From contig NZ_CP092827.1 in NCBI RefSeq assembly GCF_022533585.1, positions 2,768,001-2,832,000 of the forward strand: 64,000 bases of DNA, read 5' to 3'. Source of the DNA: Pseudomonas sp. LS.1a (GTDB lineage Bacteria > Pseudomonadota > Gammaproteobacteria > Pseudomonadales > Pseudomonadaceae). A program made the position numbers and the translations under genes. Below are positions 1-8,614 of the stretch, piece after piece; position 1 is the stretch's first letter, and every line of letters starts with the position of its first letter. The notes beneath the pieces were generated by a model. It was not told the origin of the DNA. It saw only the letters and a list, made by a program, of their open reading frames with translations, and ran no database searches.

Positions 1-1
1 C

Positions 2-283
2 AGTGCCATGGTCGCCAACCTCACCCACGCCTCGGTGCACGGCACCGCGTTCGCAACCCTGACCCTGGCCAACAACCTGTTGGGCCTGGCAACCGGGCCG
101 CTGATCACTGGGCGCGTTTCCGACCTGATCGGCCTGCATGCCGCCTTCCAGCTGGTGCCGCTGATGAGCATCGGCGCGGCGGCCGTGTTTTTCCTTGCCA
201 AACGTCATTACCACCGCGACATGGAGCGTCTGCATGCACCGGCACAGAACGCTGCTGGCGTACCCCGGGAGTTGAAACCGTGA
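2..283 (+). CDS. MFS transporter, C-terminal fragment (5' end outside window)
   Basis: Only the last ~94 codons are visible; the frame is open back to the window edge, so the gene starts upstream. The sequence shows two hydrophobic segments with a short charged linker (GRVSDLIGLHAAF) and a hydrophilic tail, as expected for the last two helices of a major facilitator. The linker resembles the cytoplasmic loops of MFS carriers of organic acids. Its stop overlaps the GTG start of the next gene (GTGA), so it is probably the first visible gene of the operon that continues with the DsbA-like, Rieske and YeiH genes. The substrate cannot be inferred from this fragment. Confidence 0.65.
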   Translation, partial: SAMVANLTHASVHGTAFATLTLANNLLGLATGPLITGRVSDLIGLHAAFQLVPLMSIGAAAVFFLAKRHYHRDMERLHAPAQNAAGVPRELKP

Positions 284-933
284 AACAGCTGTTGTCCGTC
301 GAAGTGTTCTTCGATTTCGTCTGCCCGTGGTGCCTGATTGGCCAGCGGCACCTGCAGGCCGCCCTGTTGCTGTTGCAGCGCGAACAGCCGCAAGTGCAAG
401 TACAACTGCAATGGCGAGGTGTGCAGTTGTTGCCTGGCTTGCCAACTGGTGGCGTGCCGTTCCATGCCTTCTATCTGCAGCGCCTGGGCAGCGAGGAGGC
501 GGTGCGCGAGCGGCAGGCCCAGGTGCGCGCCGCTGCTCGCGTGGTCGGTGAGGACATCGACTTCACGCGTATTCGCCGCATGCCCAACACCGCCAATGCC
601 CATCGGCTGCTGCAACGGGCCACCCGGCTGCTCGATGCATCGCAACTGGAAAACCTGCTGGCACAGCTGTTCATCGCCTATTTCCACCAGGGCCGCGACC
701 TGGGGGATAGCCGCACATTGCTCGACATCGCCCAGTGTTGTGGGCTGGAGGCCGTACAGGTTGCCGACTGCCTGCGTGACGACGGCAGCCCGTTCCTCGA
801 TGGGGCAGGGCGCGCAGGCAGTGCCGTGCCGCGTTTCCGCTTCAATCAGGGGCCGCTCATCGCTGGCGCGCAGCCTGCCGAGGTGCTGTTTGCGGCCATG
901 ACCGAAGCGCTGCAAGAGGTTGAACGGGTATGA
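280..933 (+). CDS. DsbA-family (FrnE-like) thiol oxidoreductase
   Basis: A 217-residue protein with a thioredoxin-fold start (VEVFFDFVCPWC) and the redox pair C15-P-W-C18. There is no signal peptide, so it should be cytoplasmic, like FrnE and 2-hydroxychromene-2-carboxylate isomerase relatives rather than periplasmic DsbA. The family includes disulfide isomerases and glutathione-dependent isomerases of aromatic or polyketide intermediates. The start is GTG and overlaps the stop of the upstream MFS gene by four bases; its own stop overlaps the next ATG (ATGA). This tight coupling implies a shared function with the Rieske protein. The exact substrate is unknown. Confidence 0.8.
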   Translation: MKQLLSVEVFFDFVCPWCLIGQRHLQAALLLLQREQPQVQVQLQWRGVQLLPGLPTGGVPFHAFYLQRLGSEEAVRERQAQVRAAARVVGEDIDFTRIRRMPNTANAHRLLQRATRLLDASQLENLLAQLFIAYFHQGRDLGDSRTLLDIAQCCGLEAVQVADCLRDDGSPFLDGAGRAGSAVPRFRFNQGPLIAGAQPAEVLFAAMTEALQEVERV

Positions 934-1256
934 CCCGGCGTATTGCACTGGCCCCCCATCAGGTGCCGGAACGTAACGGCCGCGTGCTGCTGGCCTGCGA
1001 AGGGCGCAGCGTGGCGCTGTTCAACGTGGCCGACTCGCTCTATGCCATCGAAGACAGCTGCCCGCACCAGGGCGCATCGTTGTGCGGCGGGCGGCTGGAG
1101 GGCCGTGTCATCCAGTGCTGCGCGCATGGCCTGCGCTTTGACCTGGCCAGCGGCTACCTGGTCAATTCCAGGGCTTTGAAGGTTGCCAGCTACCCGGTCG
1201 AGCAGCAGGGCGGGCAGGTCTACATCGTGTTTGACAGTGAGGAAGCGGGGCAATGA
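930..1256 (+). CDS. Rieske [2Fe-2S] ferredoxin-like protein
   Basis: A 108-residue single-domain Rieske protein. Cluster ligands are visible as C44-P-H46 and C63-C-A-H66, separated by the usual ~17 residues, with the typical SCPHQGASL and AHG(L)RFD surroundings. This is the NirD/BphF-like small ferredoxin type, which normally passes electrons to an oxygenase or reductase. No oxygenase alpha subunit lies in the visible window, so a partner may be encoded upstream of it or elsewhere. It overlaps both neighbours by four bases, so translation is coupled with the DsbA-like and YeiH genes. Confidence 0.88.
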   Translation: MTRRIALAPHQVPERNGRVLLACEGRSVALFNVADSLYAIEDSCPHQGASLCGGRLEGRVIQCCAHGLRFDLASGYLVNSRALKVASYPVEQQGGQVYIVFDSEEAGQ

Positions 1257-2269
1257 ATACACTGGCACTGAGCGCTACCCATCAGCGTATCCGCACCCTC
1301 GCCCCGGGAGTGGTGGTCAGCCTTATCGTCGGCGCGGCCGCCAGTTTCCTCAGCGAGCATTACGCGGCGCCGGTCATGCTGTTTGCCCTGCTGCTGGGGA
1401 TGGCACTGAACTTTCTCGCGGTCGACGGCCCCTGCAAGGCCGGTATCGAATTTACCGCCCGCACGGTACTGCGCCTGGGTGTGGCGCTGCTTGGCATGCG
1501 CATCACCCTGGACCAGATCGCCAGCCTGGGCTGGAAACCCGTGGTCCTGGTCATCACCCTGGTGGTAGTGACGATCCTGGCCTCGGTGGTGGTGGCCAAG
1601 GTGCTGGGTTTTTCACGGCTGTTCGGCATGCTCACCGGCGGTGCCACGGCCATTTGCGGTGCCTCGGCGGCGCTGGCACTGGCAGCGGCCTTGCCCCAGC
1701 ACCCGCGCAAAGAGCATGCAACGCTGTTCACCGTGATCGGCGTGTCGGCGCTGTCGACCCTGGCGATGATCCTCTACCCGATGATCGCCCAGTGGTTGCA
1801 CCTGTCACCCGCGCAGGCCGGGGTCTTCCTCGGTGCGACCATCCACGACGTGGCGCAGGTGGTGGGGGCCGGCTACAGCATGTCCACCGAGACCGGTGAC
1901 ATCGCCACAGTGGTCAAGCTGATGCGGGTGGCCATGCTGTTGCCGGTCATTGTCTGCGCGGCCATGATCACCCGGCGCCAGGGCCTGGAGGCCGGTGGCC
2001 AGCGGCCGCCCTTGCTGCCATGGTTCGCCGTCGGCTTCCTGCTGCTGGCCTGCGTCAACAGCACAGGCTGGGTGCCCGCCGCGGTGCAGGGCGGTATCAA
2101 CGACCTGTCGCGTGGCTGCCTGGTGGTGGCGATCAGTGCCCTGGGCATGAAAACCCAACTCAAGGCGCTGGCTTCGGTCGGGGTAAAACCCATTGCGCTG
2201 ATGGTGGGGGAGAGCGTGTTTCTGGTGCTTTTGGTGCTGGCGTTGATGCGTTGGGTGGGTACGGCTTGA
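1253..2269 (+). CDS. YeiH/UPF0324 family membrane protein (putative sulfate/sulfonate-type exporter)
   Basis: A 338-residue polytopic inner-membrane protein with about ten hydrophobic segments and the family hallmark glycine/alanine-rich segments (GGATAICGASAALALAAA near residue 125; GVFLGATIHDVAQVVGAGY near residue 190). The family is commonly annotated as putative sulfate exporter (YeiH/YeiB-like); biochemical proof of substrate is limited. It is the last gene of the MFS/DsbA/Rieske run and overlaps the Rieske gene by ATGA. A strong hairpin follows 15 bases after the stop. The combination with thiol and Fe-S redox proteins fits handling of a sulfur compound, but this is inference. Confidence 0.85.
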   Translation: MNTLALSATHQRIRTLAPGVVVSLIVGAAASFLSEHYAAPVMLFALLLGMALNFLAVDGPCKAGIEFTARTVLRLGVALLGMRITLDQIASLGWKPVVLVITLVVVTILASVVVAKVLGFSRLFGMLTGGATAICGASAALALAAALPQHPRKEHATLFTVIGVSALSTLAMILYPMIAQWLHLSPAQAGVFLGATIHDVAQVVGAGYSMSTETGDIATVVKLMRVAMLLPVIVCAAMITRRQGLEAGGQRPPLLPWFAVGFLLLACVNSTGWVPAAVQGGINDLSRGCLVVAISALGMKTQLKALASVGVKPIALMVGESVFLVLLVLALMRWVGTA

Positions 2270-2284
2270 GATTTGTGGCGCCTG

Positions 2285-2320
2285 TGAGATCGAGCGCCGC
2301 CCGCGCGGCGCTCGATCTCA
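2285..2320. terminator. Bidirectional hairpin terminator between convergent genes
   Basis: A perfect 16-bp inverted repeat (TGAGATCGAGCGCCGC and its complement) separated by four bases sits between the yeiH-like gene and the convergent AraC gene. U-tracts are weak on both sides (AAAATCACC after the right arm), but position and stability suit transcription termination for both strands. Confidence 0.8.
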
Positions 2321-2340
2321 AAATCACCAAAAATCTCAGC

Positions 2341-3369
2341 TCAGGCGGCTGGTGGCCCTGACACAATCTGTCCATCCCGCTGTGCCCGCCAACTGGCCGG
2401 CGGCATGCCGAACTGGGCGATGAACCAGCGGGTGAACGAGCTGGGCATCGAATAACCCAGCATGTCGGCGATACGCCCCAGCGAATAGCCGGGGTTTTCC
2501 AGGTAGCGCATCACCAGGTCACGGCGCACGCTGTTGATCAGGTCCTTGAAGGTCAACCCGCTTTCTTCCAGGCGCCGCTGCAGGGTGCGCACGTTCATGC
2601 CCTGGGTCTGTGCCACCTGCTCGATGGTGGCGCGGCCCATGGGCAGCAGCAGGTAGATGGTCTTGCGTAGCTCCAGCTCCAGCGACGGCGTGCCGCCCGC
2701 CGGCAGGCTGTCCAGATAGCGTTGCGCCAGGCGCGCCATGGCATCGTTGGCCTGCGGGCTGGCGCTGTCGAGGTCGGCGGCCGGGCAGACGATGCCGTTG
2801 AACTCGCTGCCGAACACCAGCGTGCAGCCGAAAATGCGCCGGTGAGTGGCCAGATCGGCAGGCGCCGCGTGGGTGAAGTTGGCACTGACCGGGTGCCAGT
2901 GGGCACCTAGCAGTGCCGCGCACAGGCGCATCATCACGCCAATGGCAAGCTCGGTGGCCTGGCGACTGCAGGGCGCGCGTTCGTTGACTACCTCCTCGCG
3001 AATGACCACGGTCTTGCCGGCTTCTTCGATATGGATGGCCAGGGCGTCGTTGAGCAGGTGGCGGTACTGCACGATCACCTGCAGCGCATCACGCAGGGTG
3101 CGTTGGTGGCTGAGCAGCAGGCTGATTTCGCCGAAGTCCGACAGTTGCCGCAACTCGGCCATGCGCAGGCCGAAGCTTTCGCAGCGGGTGGCGCTGGCGG
3201 AGGCCTCCAGCAAGGTGATGACGCTGGCAACCGGGATCCGCCGGTTGGGGTCATCGAGCAACGCGGCGCTGAGGCCAACCTGTGCCAACAGTGCATGGGG
3301 ATTGAGGCCCAGGTGGCGGGACACCTCAAGGTAATTGGTCAAACTGGCGGCACGGACTAGGGCAGGCAT
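2341..3369 (-). CDS. AraC-family regulator (arabinose-binding-like N-domain)
   Basis: A 342-residue regulator. The N-terminal ~200 residues match the Arabinose_bd-type sensor fold found in OruR/ArgR-like Pseudomonas AraC proteins (pattern LLEASASATRCESFGLRMAE, typical FGEISLLLSHQRTLRDAL). The C-terminal ~90 residues carry two helix-turn-helix motifs (GMNVRTLQRRLEESGLTF and the SLGRIADMLGYSMPSSFTRWF signature). The open frame continues further upstream, but the ATG at 3369, giving MPALVRAASL, is the usual family start. It is divergent from the alpha/beta hydrolase gene and upstream of the DUF1302 operon, so it is a candidate activator of that block; the inducer is unknown. Confidence 0.88.
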   Translation of the reverse strand: MPALVRAASLTNYLEVSRHLGLNPHALLAQVGLSAALLDDPNRRIPVASVITLLEASASATRCESFGLRMAELRQLSDFGEISLLLSHQRTLRDALQVIVQYRHLLNDALAIHIEEAGKTVVIREEVVNERAPCSRQATELAIGVMMRLCAALLGAHWHPVSANFTHAAPADLATHRRIFGCTLVFGSEFNGIVCPAADLDSASPQANDAMARLAQRYLDSLPAGGTPSLELELRKTIYLLLPMGRATIEQVAQTQGMNVRTLQRRLEESGLTFKDLINSVRRDLVMRYLENPGYSLGRIADMLGYSMPSSFTRWFIAQFGMPPASWRAQRDGQIVSGPPAA

Positions 3370-3576
3370 CTTTTGTTGTTTTCCATGCGGTTTCTTGTTG
3401 TTGGGTATGCCGACATGCGTTTTGTGTCTTATAGACTGCGTGTCATGAATTGAAAAGCAAAGCCTTGTATGGGCCATTGTCATCAAATGAAAAGCCCCTG
3501 ACGCCCAATGTGAAGCACCCAGTGGGTGGGCTGTTTACTGTGAACCTCAAGAGCTACACCGCACACGAGGTTCACC

Positions 3577-4155
3577 GTGGAAAAACTGCAAACCACTGCC
3601 ACCGTGCTGATCGTCCCCGGCCTGCGCGACCATGTCGCCGAGCACTGGCAGACCCTGCTCGCAGGCCGCCTGGCCAAGGTGCGCAGCGTACCGCCACTGC
3701 GGGTCGATGGCCTGTGCTGCACGGCCCGGGTCGAGGCGATCCAGCGCGAGCTGGACCAGATCGAAGGTGAAGTGATTCTGGTAGCCCACAGTGCTGGCGT
3801 GCTGATGGTCGCCCACTGGGCGGCGCGCTACCGGCGGCCGATCAAGGGTGCATTGCTGGCGGCGCCACCTGACCTGAGCGCGCAATGGCCGGCCCACTAC
3901 CCAAGCCCGACCAGCCTGGCCGAGCGCGGCTGGTCGCCATTACCCCTTGAGCCGCTGCCATTCCCCAGCATTGTCGCGGCCAGCAGCAATGATCACCTGG
4001 CCAGCCTTAGCGCGGCCAGCACCCTGGCCCAAGGCTGGGGTAGCGAACTGGTCGCACTGGGGGCTGTCGGCCACCTCAATCCGGCCTCCGGCTTCGGCCC
4101 CTGGCCGCAGGCCGAGGCCTTCATCCAGCGACTGGACCAGCCCAACCTGCTATAG
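3577..4155 (+). CDS. RBBP9/YdeN-family small serine hydrolase
   Basis: A 192-residue alpha/beta hydrolase of the RBBP9 (DUF1234-like) type. The nucleophile elbow is VAHSAG with Ser72; the later SSNDHLAS gives the acid Asp and AVGHLN the catalytic His, in the correct order. No signal peptide is present. These enzymes are small cytoplasmic esterases with mostly unknown natural substrates. The gene is divergent from the AraC regulator across a 207-bp gap and lies 74 bp upstream of the DUF1302 gene, so it could be regulated with the acyl-export operon, though a separate promoter in the gap is possible. Confidence 0.85.
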   Translation: MEKLQTTATVLIVPGLRDHVAEHWQTLLAGRLAKVRSVPPLRVDGLCCTARVEAIQRELDQIEGEVILVAHSAGVLMVAHWAARYRRPIKGALLAAPPDLSAQWPAHYPSPTSLAERGWSPLPLEPLPFPSIVAASSNDHLASLSAASTLAQGWGSELVALGAVGHLNPASGFGPWPQAEAFIQRLDQPNLL

Positions 4156-4229
4156 CGCATGGACGCCCCAGCCACGCTCGCAAAAGACGGGCGGCGCAAA
4201 AAACAATAACAATACGTGGAGCCATCGTA

Positions 4230-6185
4230 ATGCCAGAACACCGCATTCACCGTGCTGTGAAACCACAGCGCTGCCTGCTCGCCTGCGCCATCGGCCTGCT
4301 CACGCTGCCCGCTGCCCAGGCGTTCGAAGTCGATACCGGCAATGAAAACTGGGCCGTGCGCTTCGACAACACCGTCAAGTACAACTATGGCGTGCGCACC
4401 GAAAGCGCCGACAAGCGCATGCTGGGCACGCCGAACAGCAACGACGGTGACTACAACTTCCGCAAGGCCGGCACCAACATCACCAACCGGGTCGACCTGC
4501 TGACCGAACTGGACGTGGTCTACCAGGGCAACACCGGGTTCCGCGTCAGCACCGCCAGCTGGTACGACAAGGCCTATGACAACACCGGTTCCAATAGCAA
4601 CCCGTTCGTCAACGGCAACGGCGGCCAGTCCGGCATCAACCCCAGCCTCAATGGCTTGCCCGGCACCGGTGTGCCGCTGGGCAGCCCGCACCTGAGCAAC
4701 TACGCCCAGCGTTACTACAGCGGCCCGTCCGGTGAAGTGCTGGACGCCTTCGTGTTCTTCAGCCGTGAAGTCGGCGAGGCCTCGCAGGTCAGCGCCAAGC
4801 TGGGCCAGCACAACCTGTTCTGGGGTGAAACCCTGCTCAACCCGGTGCATTCGCTGAGCTACGGCCAGTCCGGCCTCGATCTGGCCAAGCTGGCCGCCTC
4901 GCCGGGCACCGAGGCCAAGGAGCTGTTCGTACCGCGCAACCAGCTGTCGACCTCGTTCCTGGTCAACTCCGAACTGACCCTGGGCGCCCAGTACTTCTTC
5001 GACTGGGACGCAGCCCGCCTGCCCGAAGCCGGTACCTACTATGGCGGCTCGGACGTGGTAGGCGAGGGCGCCCAAAGCTTCCTGCTCGGCCACACCGGCA
5101 CCCCGGGGCTGATCCCGGTGCGCGGCGCGCTGACCACCATCCGCCGTGGCCATGACCTGAAACCGGGCAAGAGCGGCGACTGGGGCATCATGGCCAAGTG
5201 GTCGCCCGAGTGGCTGGGCGGCACCCTCGGCTTCTACTACCGCAAGACCTCCGAAATTCTCCCGCAGGCCTGGCTCGACGCACGTGGCATGACCGTCGCC
5301 AACGGCCCGTTCGGCAACCCACCGGGCAGTCGTCAGGGCGCTGTCGGCAACCTGTACAACTCGCTGCAAAGCACTACCTACCAGTTCGCCTACGCCGACG
5401 ACATCGACATCTACGGCCTGAGCCTGTCCAGGGATGTGGGCGGCATCAGTGTCGGCAGCGACCTGAACATCCGCCACAACATGCCGCTGGCGAGCATCCC
5501 GGCAATCGTCAGCGCCCCCGGCCAGGGTGGCCTGGGCGGCGGCTTCGGCCTGCTGCCGGCACGCCTGCCTGGCAGCGGGGTGGTCTACGACGTGCCCAAG
5601 GATGGCGACAGCCTGAGCGCCACCGGTGACACCCTGCACTGGACCTTGAACGGCCTGATGACCATTGGTGACACGCCGCTGTTCGATTCGGCAACCCTGC
5701 TTGGCGAACTGTTCTACAGCAACCTGCTCAAGCTCGATAGCCACAACGAGGCCTTGTACAAGGGCAAGAGCAGCTACCGCGGCATCGACAAGGCCACCCG
5801 CGACAACTGGGGCATCGCCGTCAATTTTACCCCTACCTGGTACCAGGTGCTGCCGGGCATGGACCTGAGCATGCCGCTGTCGGTCAACGTTGGTCTGGAC
5901 GGCGTGTCGCCGGTGCAGGGCGGTGGCGCCGAGAACACCGGCAACTATGCGGTAGGCGTGAGCGCCGCGATCTACAACCAGTACTTCGTCGACCTCAAGT
6001 ACGTCGACAGTTTCGGTGAGACCAAGGCCTGCAAGGACGGCCAGACCGACGGCAGCACCCCCAACGCCCTGGACGGCGAACAGGATTACACCTGCTACGG
6101 CGGCGGCTACGCCTCCTTCTCCGGCGGTGGTGCCACCACCGAGGACCGTGGCGCCCTGTACCTGACCGTCAAGACGACCTTCTGA
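4230..6185 (+). CDS. DUF1302 outer-membrane beta-barrel protein
   Basis: A 651-residue exported protein. A signal peptide is visible (hydrophobic stretch after PQRCLLACAIG, cleavage likely after AQA at about residue 32), followed by alternating-polarity beta strands rich in Tyr, Gly and Asp, and a C-terminal Phe (TVKTTF) as expected for BAM-inserted barrels. DUF1302 proteins occur with DUF1329, YCF48-like and MMPL genes in Pseudomonas and related genera, in clusters tied to lipid, sterol or terpenoid metabolism. It probably forms the outer-membrane channel or docking part of this system. A good Shine-Dalgarno (GGAG) precedes the ATG. The function is inferred from context only. Confidence 0.88.
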   Translation: MPEHRIHRAVKPQRCLLACAIGLLTLPAAQAFEVDTGNENWAVRFDNTVKYNYGVRTESADKRMLGTPNSNDGDYNFRKAGTNITNRVDLLTELDVVYQGNTGFRVSTASWYDKAYDNTGSNSNPFVNGNGGQSGINPSLNGLPGTGVPLGSPHLSNYAQRYYSGPSGEVLDAFVFFSREVGEASQVSAKLGQHNLFWGETLLNPVHSLSYGQSGLDLAKLAASPGTEAKELFVPRNQLSTSFLVNSELTLGAQYFFDWDAARLPEAGTYYGGSDVVGEGAQSFLLGHTGTPGLIPVRGALTTIRRGHDLKPGKSGDWGIMAKWSPEWLGGTLGFYYRKTSEILPQAWLDARGMTVANGPFGNPPGSRQGAVGNLYNSLQSTTYQFAYADDIDIYGLSLSRDVGGISVGSDLNIRHNMPLASIPAIVSAPGQGGLGGGFGLLPARLPGSGVVYDVPKDGDSLSATGDTLHWTLNGLMTIGDTPLFDSATLLGELFYSNLLKLDSHNEALYKGKSSYRGIDKATRDNWGIAVNFTPTWYQVLPGMDLSMPLSVNVGLDGVSPVQGGGAENTGNYAVGVSAAIYNQYFVDLKYVDSFGETKACKDGQTDGSTPNALDGEQDYTCYGGGYASFSGGGATTEDRGALYLTVKTTF

Positions 6186-6223
6186 GTCATGTTTCCTACA
6201 GCCTACACAGGAAGACAACCATC

Positions 6224-7582
6224 ATGAATTTCGTACGTACCCTGCTGGCCTCGTGCCTGTCACTGGCCGCCCTGAGTGCTGCCCAGGCCGCCGTTTCCAC
6301 TGACCAGGCCGCGCGCCTGGGCACCAGCCTGACCGTCATTGGCGCGGAAAAGGCCGGCAACGCCGATGGCTCGATCCCGGCCTACCAGGGCGGCCTGCTG
6401 ACGCCGCCGGCCAGCTACCAGAGCGGCGCCAGCATGCGCCCCGACCCGTTCGCCAGCGACAAGCCGCTGCTGGTCATCGATGGCAAGAACGCCGAGCAGT
6501 ACAAGGGCCAGCTGACCGCCACCACCCTGGAACTGCTCAAGCGCTACCCCAGCTACCGCGTCGATGTGTACCCGACCCACCGTAGCGTGGCGCTGCCGCA
6601 AGCGGTACTCGACAACACCCGCAAGAACGCCACTGGCGCCAACAGCAAGGAGGGTGGCACTGCGGTAGACAATGTGCTGCCCGGCATACCGTTCCCGATC
6701 CCGCAGAACGGCGCCGAGGCCATGTGGAACTTCCTGCTGCGCTACCAGGGCGTGAGCATGACTGCCAAGTACGACTCGTGGAACGTCGACGCCGCCGGCA
6801 AGCCATCACTCTCGACCACCGGCCAGGCCAATATCAGCTACCCGATCTACGAGGACATGGCCAAGCCGATCGGTGCCAAGGACACCTACTACCAGATGAA
6901 GCTGGTGTACACCGGGCCCGCACGCCGTGCCGGCGAAGCGATGATGCTGCGCGATGCCGCCAACCCGCTGGTGCAGCCACGCAGCGCCTGGCAGTACCTG
7001 CCGGGCCAGCGCCGGGTCAAGCTGGCACCGAACCTGGCATACGACACGCCCAACCCGGGTACCTCGGGTTCGGGTACCTACGATGACGTGTTCGTCTTCA
7101 ACGGTGCGCTGGACCGCTACGACTGGACCCTGGTCGGCAAGCAGGAAATGTACGTGCCGTACAACACCTATCAGCTGACCTACAACACCGACGTCAAGCA
7201 GGTGATCACCCCCAACCACCTGGCGCCACAGTTCGTGCGCTGGGAGAAACACCGGGTGTGGGTGGTGGAAGGCAAGCTCAAGGACGGTGCACGGCATATC
7301 TACCACAAGCGCCGCTTCTACCTCGACGAAGACAGCTGGATCGCCCTGGCCTCGGACCAGTACGACGCCCGTGGCCAGCTGTACCGCGGCTCGTTCGCCT
7401 TCCTCACCCAGAGCTACGACAAACAGACCCCGGACGCCACGCCGTTCATGATCTACGACCTGATCGGCGGCACCTACAACCTCAATGGTGTAGTCGGAGC
7501 CTACGGCGGCATCCGCTACATCGACCCGCTGTCGAAAACCCAGTGGTCGCCCGAGTCGCTGGCCGGCAATGGCATCCGCTGA
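6224..7582 (+). CDS. DUF1329 periplasmic lipid-carrier-like protein
   Basis: A 452-residue exported protein with a clear signal peptide (MNFVRTLLASCLSLAALSAAQA). DUF1329 has a LolA/LolB-like fold in known structures and is thought to bind hydrophobic cargo in the periplasm. Motifs such as GAEKAGNADGSIPAYQGGL near the mature N-terminus and RRFYLDEDSWIAL near residue 365 are typical of the family. It lies 38 bp after the DUF1302 gene with AGGAAG as ribosome site, so the two are co-transcribed and probably form a periplasm to outer-membrane pair. Confidence 0.88.
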   Translation: MNFVRTLLASCLSLAALSAAQAAVSTDQAARLGTSLTVIGAEKAGNADGSIPAYQGGLLTPPASYQSGASMRPDPFASDKPLLVIDGKNAEQYKGQLTATTLELLKRYPSYRVDVYPTHRSVALPQAVLDNTRKNATGANSKEGGTAVDNVLPGIPFPIPQNGAEAMWNFLLRYQGVSMTAKYDSWNVDAAGKPSLSTTGQANISYPIYEDMAKPIGAKDTYYQMKLVYTGPARRAGEAMMLRDAANPLVQPRSAWQYLPGQRRVKLAPNLAYDTPNPGTSGSGTYDDVFVFNGALDRYDWTLVGKQEMYVPYNTYQLTYNTDVKQVITPNHLAPQFVRWEKHRVWVVEGKLKDGARHIYHKRRFYLDEDSWIALASDQYDARGQLYRGSFAFLTQSYDKQTPDATPFMIYDLIGGTYNLNGVVGAYGGIRYIDPLSKTQWSPESLAGNGIR

Positions 7583-7597
7583 ACGCACGGAGCATAG

Positions 7598-8599
7598 ATG
7601 GCAATGTCTGTCTTCAAACGATGCAGCGTGGTCGTTCTGACCTTGGCCGCGCTGCAGGGCGCGGCCCAGGCGGCGCCCTTCACCGATGTGCTGGACCTGC
7701 CCGCGATGCCCAGCGCCCTGGTCGCCAGCAGCGCCTTGCGCGATGTAACCCAAGCCGGGCAGCGCCTGGTTGCGGTGGGCCCGCGTGGGCACATTGTGTA
7801 TTCCGATGACCACGGCGCGCACTGGCAGCAAGCCCAGGTGCCGGTCAGCGCCGACCTCAATGCCGTGAGCTTCGCCACGCCCGAACTGGGCTGGGCAGTG
7901 GGCCACGATGGCGTGGTGCTGCACAGCCGCGATGGCGGCGTGCACTGGCAGAAGCAGCTGGATGGCCGGGCGCTGGCCGAACAACTGCCGGGCACGGGTA
8001 GCGACAATGCCTTGCTCGACGTGTGGTTCAGCGATGCCCGCAATGGCTATGCGGTCGGAGTGTTCAACCTGCTGTTGCGTACCGTTGACGGCGGCGAGCA
8101 CTGGCAGCCCTGGCTCGACCACAGCGATAACCCGCAAGGCCTGCACCTGACCAGCCTGGCCGCGGTGGGGGACGAGCTGTACATCACCGGCGAGCAAGGC
8201 CTGCTGCTGAAGCAGGACGGCGAGCGCTTCAGCCGTGTCGAAACACCCTACGCCGGCACGCTGTTCGGGGCTGTCGGCAAGCCCGGCGTACTGCTGGTCT
8301 ATGGCCTGCGTGGGCATGCCTACCGCAGCACCGACGGCGGCCAGCAATGGCAAGCAGTCAGCAGCAGTGTGAACACCAGCCTCACCGCCGCTGGTGTCGA
8401 CCGTGACGGCCAGCTGTGGCTGGCCAGCCAGGCCGGCGACCTGCTGCTCAGCCGGGACGATGGCGCCAGCTTCCGCCCGGTGCCGCAAAGCGCCCGTGGC
8501 CCGGTGACCGCGCTCGCCACCGATACCGGCAACGGCCTGGTACTGGTCGGCGAGCGGGGCGTGCGCAACCAGGCCGGTAACCCCACGCTGCACCCATAA
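7598..8599 (+). CDS. YCF48-type BNR-repeat periplasmic protein
   Basis: A 333-residue protein with a signal peptide (cleavage near AQA, residue ~25) and a beta-propeller built from Asp-box/BNR repeats: SDDHGAHW, SRDGGVHW, TVDGGEHW, STDGGQQW and SRDDGASF. It resembles the photosystem II assembly factor YCF48/Hcf136, a family reused in proteobacteria as an envelope assembly or scaffold protein. It sits between the DUF1329 and MMPL genes with short 15-bp gaps, a conserved arrangement, and likely helps assemble or load the exporter. An enzymatic sialidase role is unlikely because only the Asp boxes are recognisable. Confidence 0.85.
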   Translation: MAMSVFKRCSVVVLTLAALQGAAQAAPFTDVLDLPAMPSALVASSALRDVTQAGQRLVAVGPRGHIVYSDDHGAHWQQAQVPVSADLNAVSFATPELGWAVGHDGVVLHSRDGGVHWQKQLDGRALAEQLPGTGSDNALLDVWFSDARNGYAVGVFNLLLRTVDGGEHWQPWLDHSDNPQGLHLTSLAAVGDELYITGEQGLLLKQDGERFSRVETPYAGTLFGAVGKPGVLLVYGLRGHAYRSTDGGQQWQAVSSSVNTSLTAAGVDRDGQLWLASQAGDLLLSRDDGASFRPVPQSARGPVTALATDTGNGLVLVGERGVRNQAGNPTLHP

Positions 8600-8614
8600 C
8601 AAGAGAAGACCCTG

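Noticed and set aside
3993..6218. A 741-codon open frame on the minus strand opposite the DUF1302 gene
   Set aside because: It mirrors a clear exported barrel gene; composition is Val/Ala/Gly/His-rich with no motif. High GC at third positions opens antisense frames.
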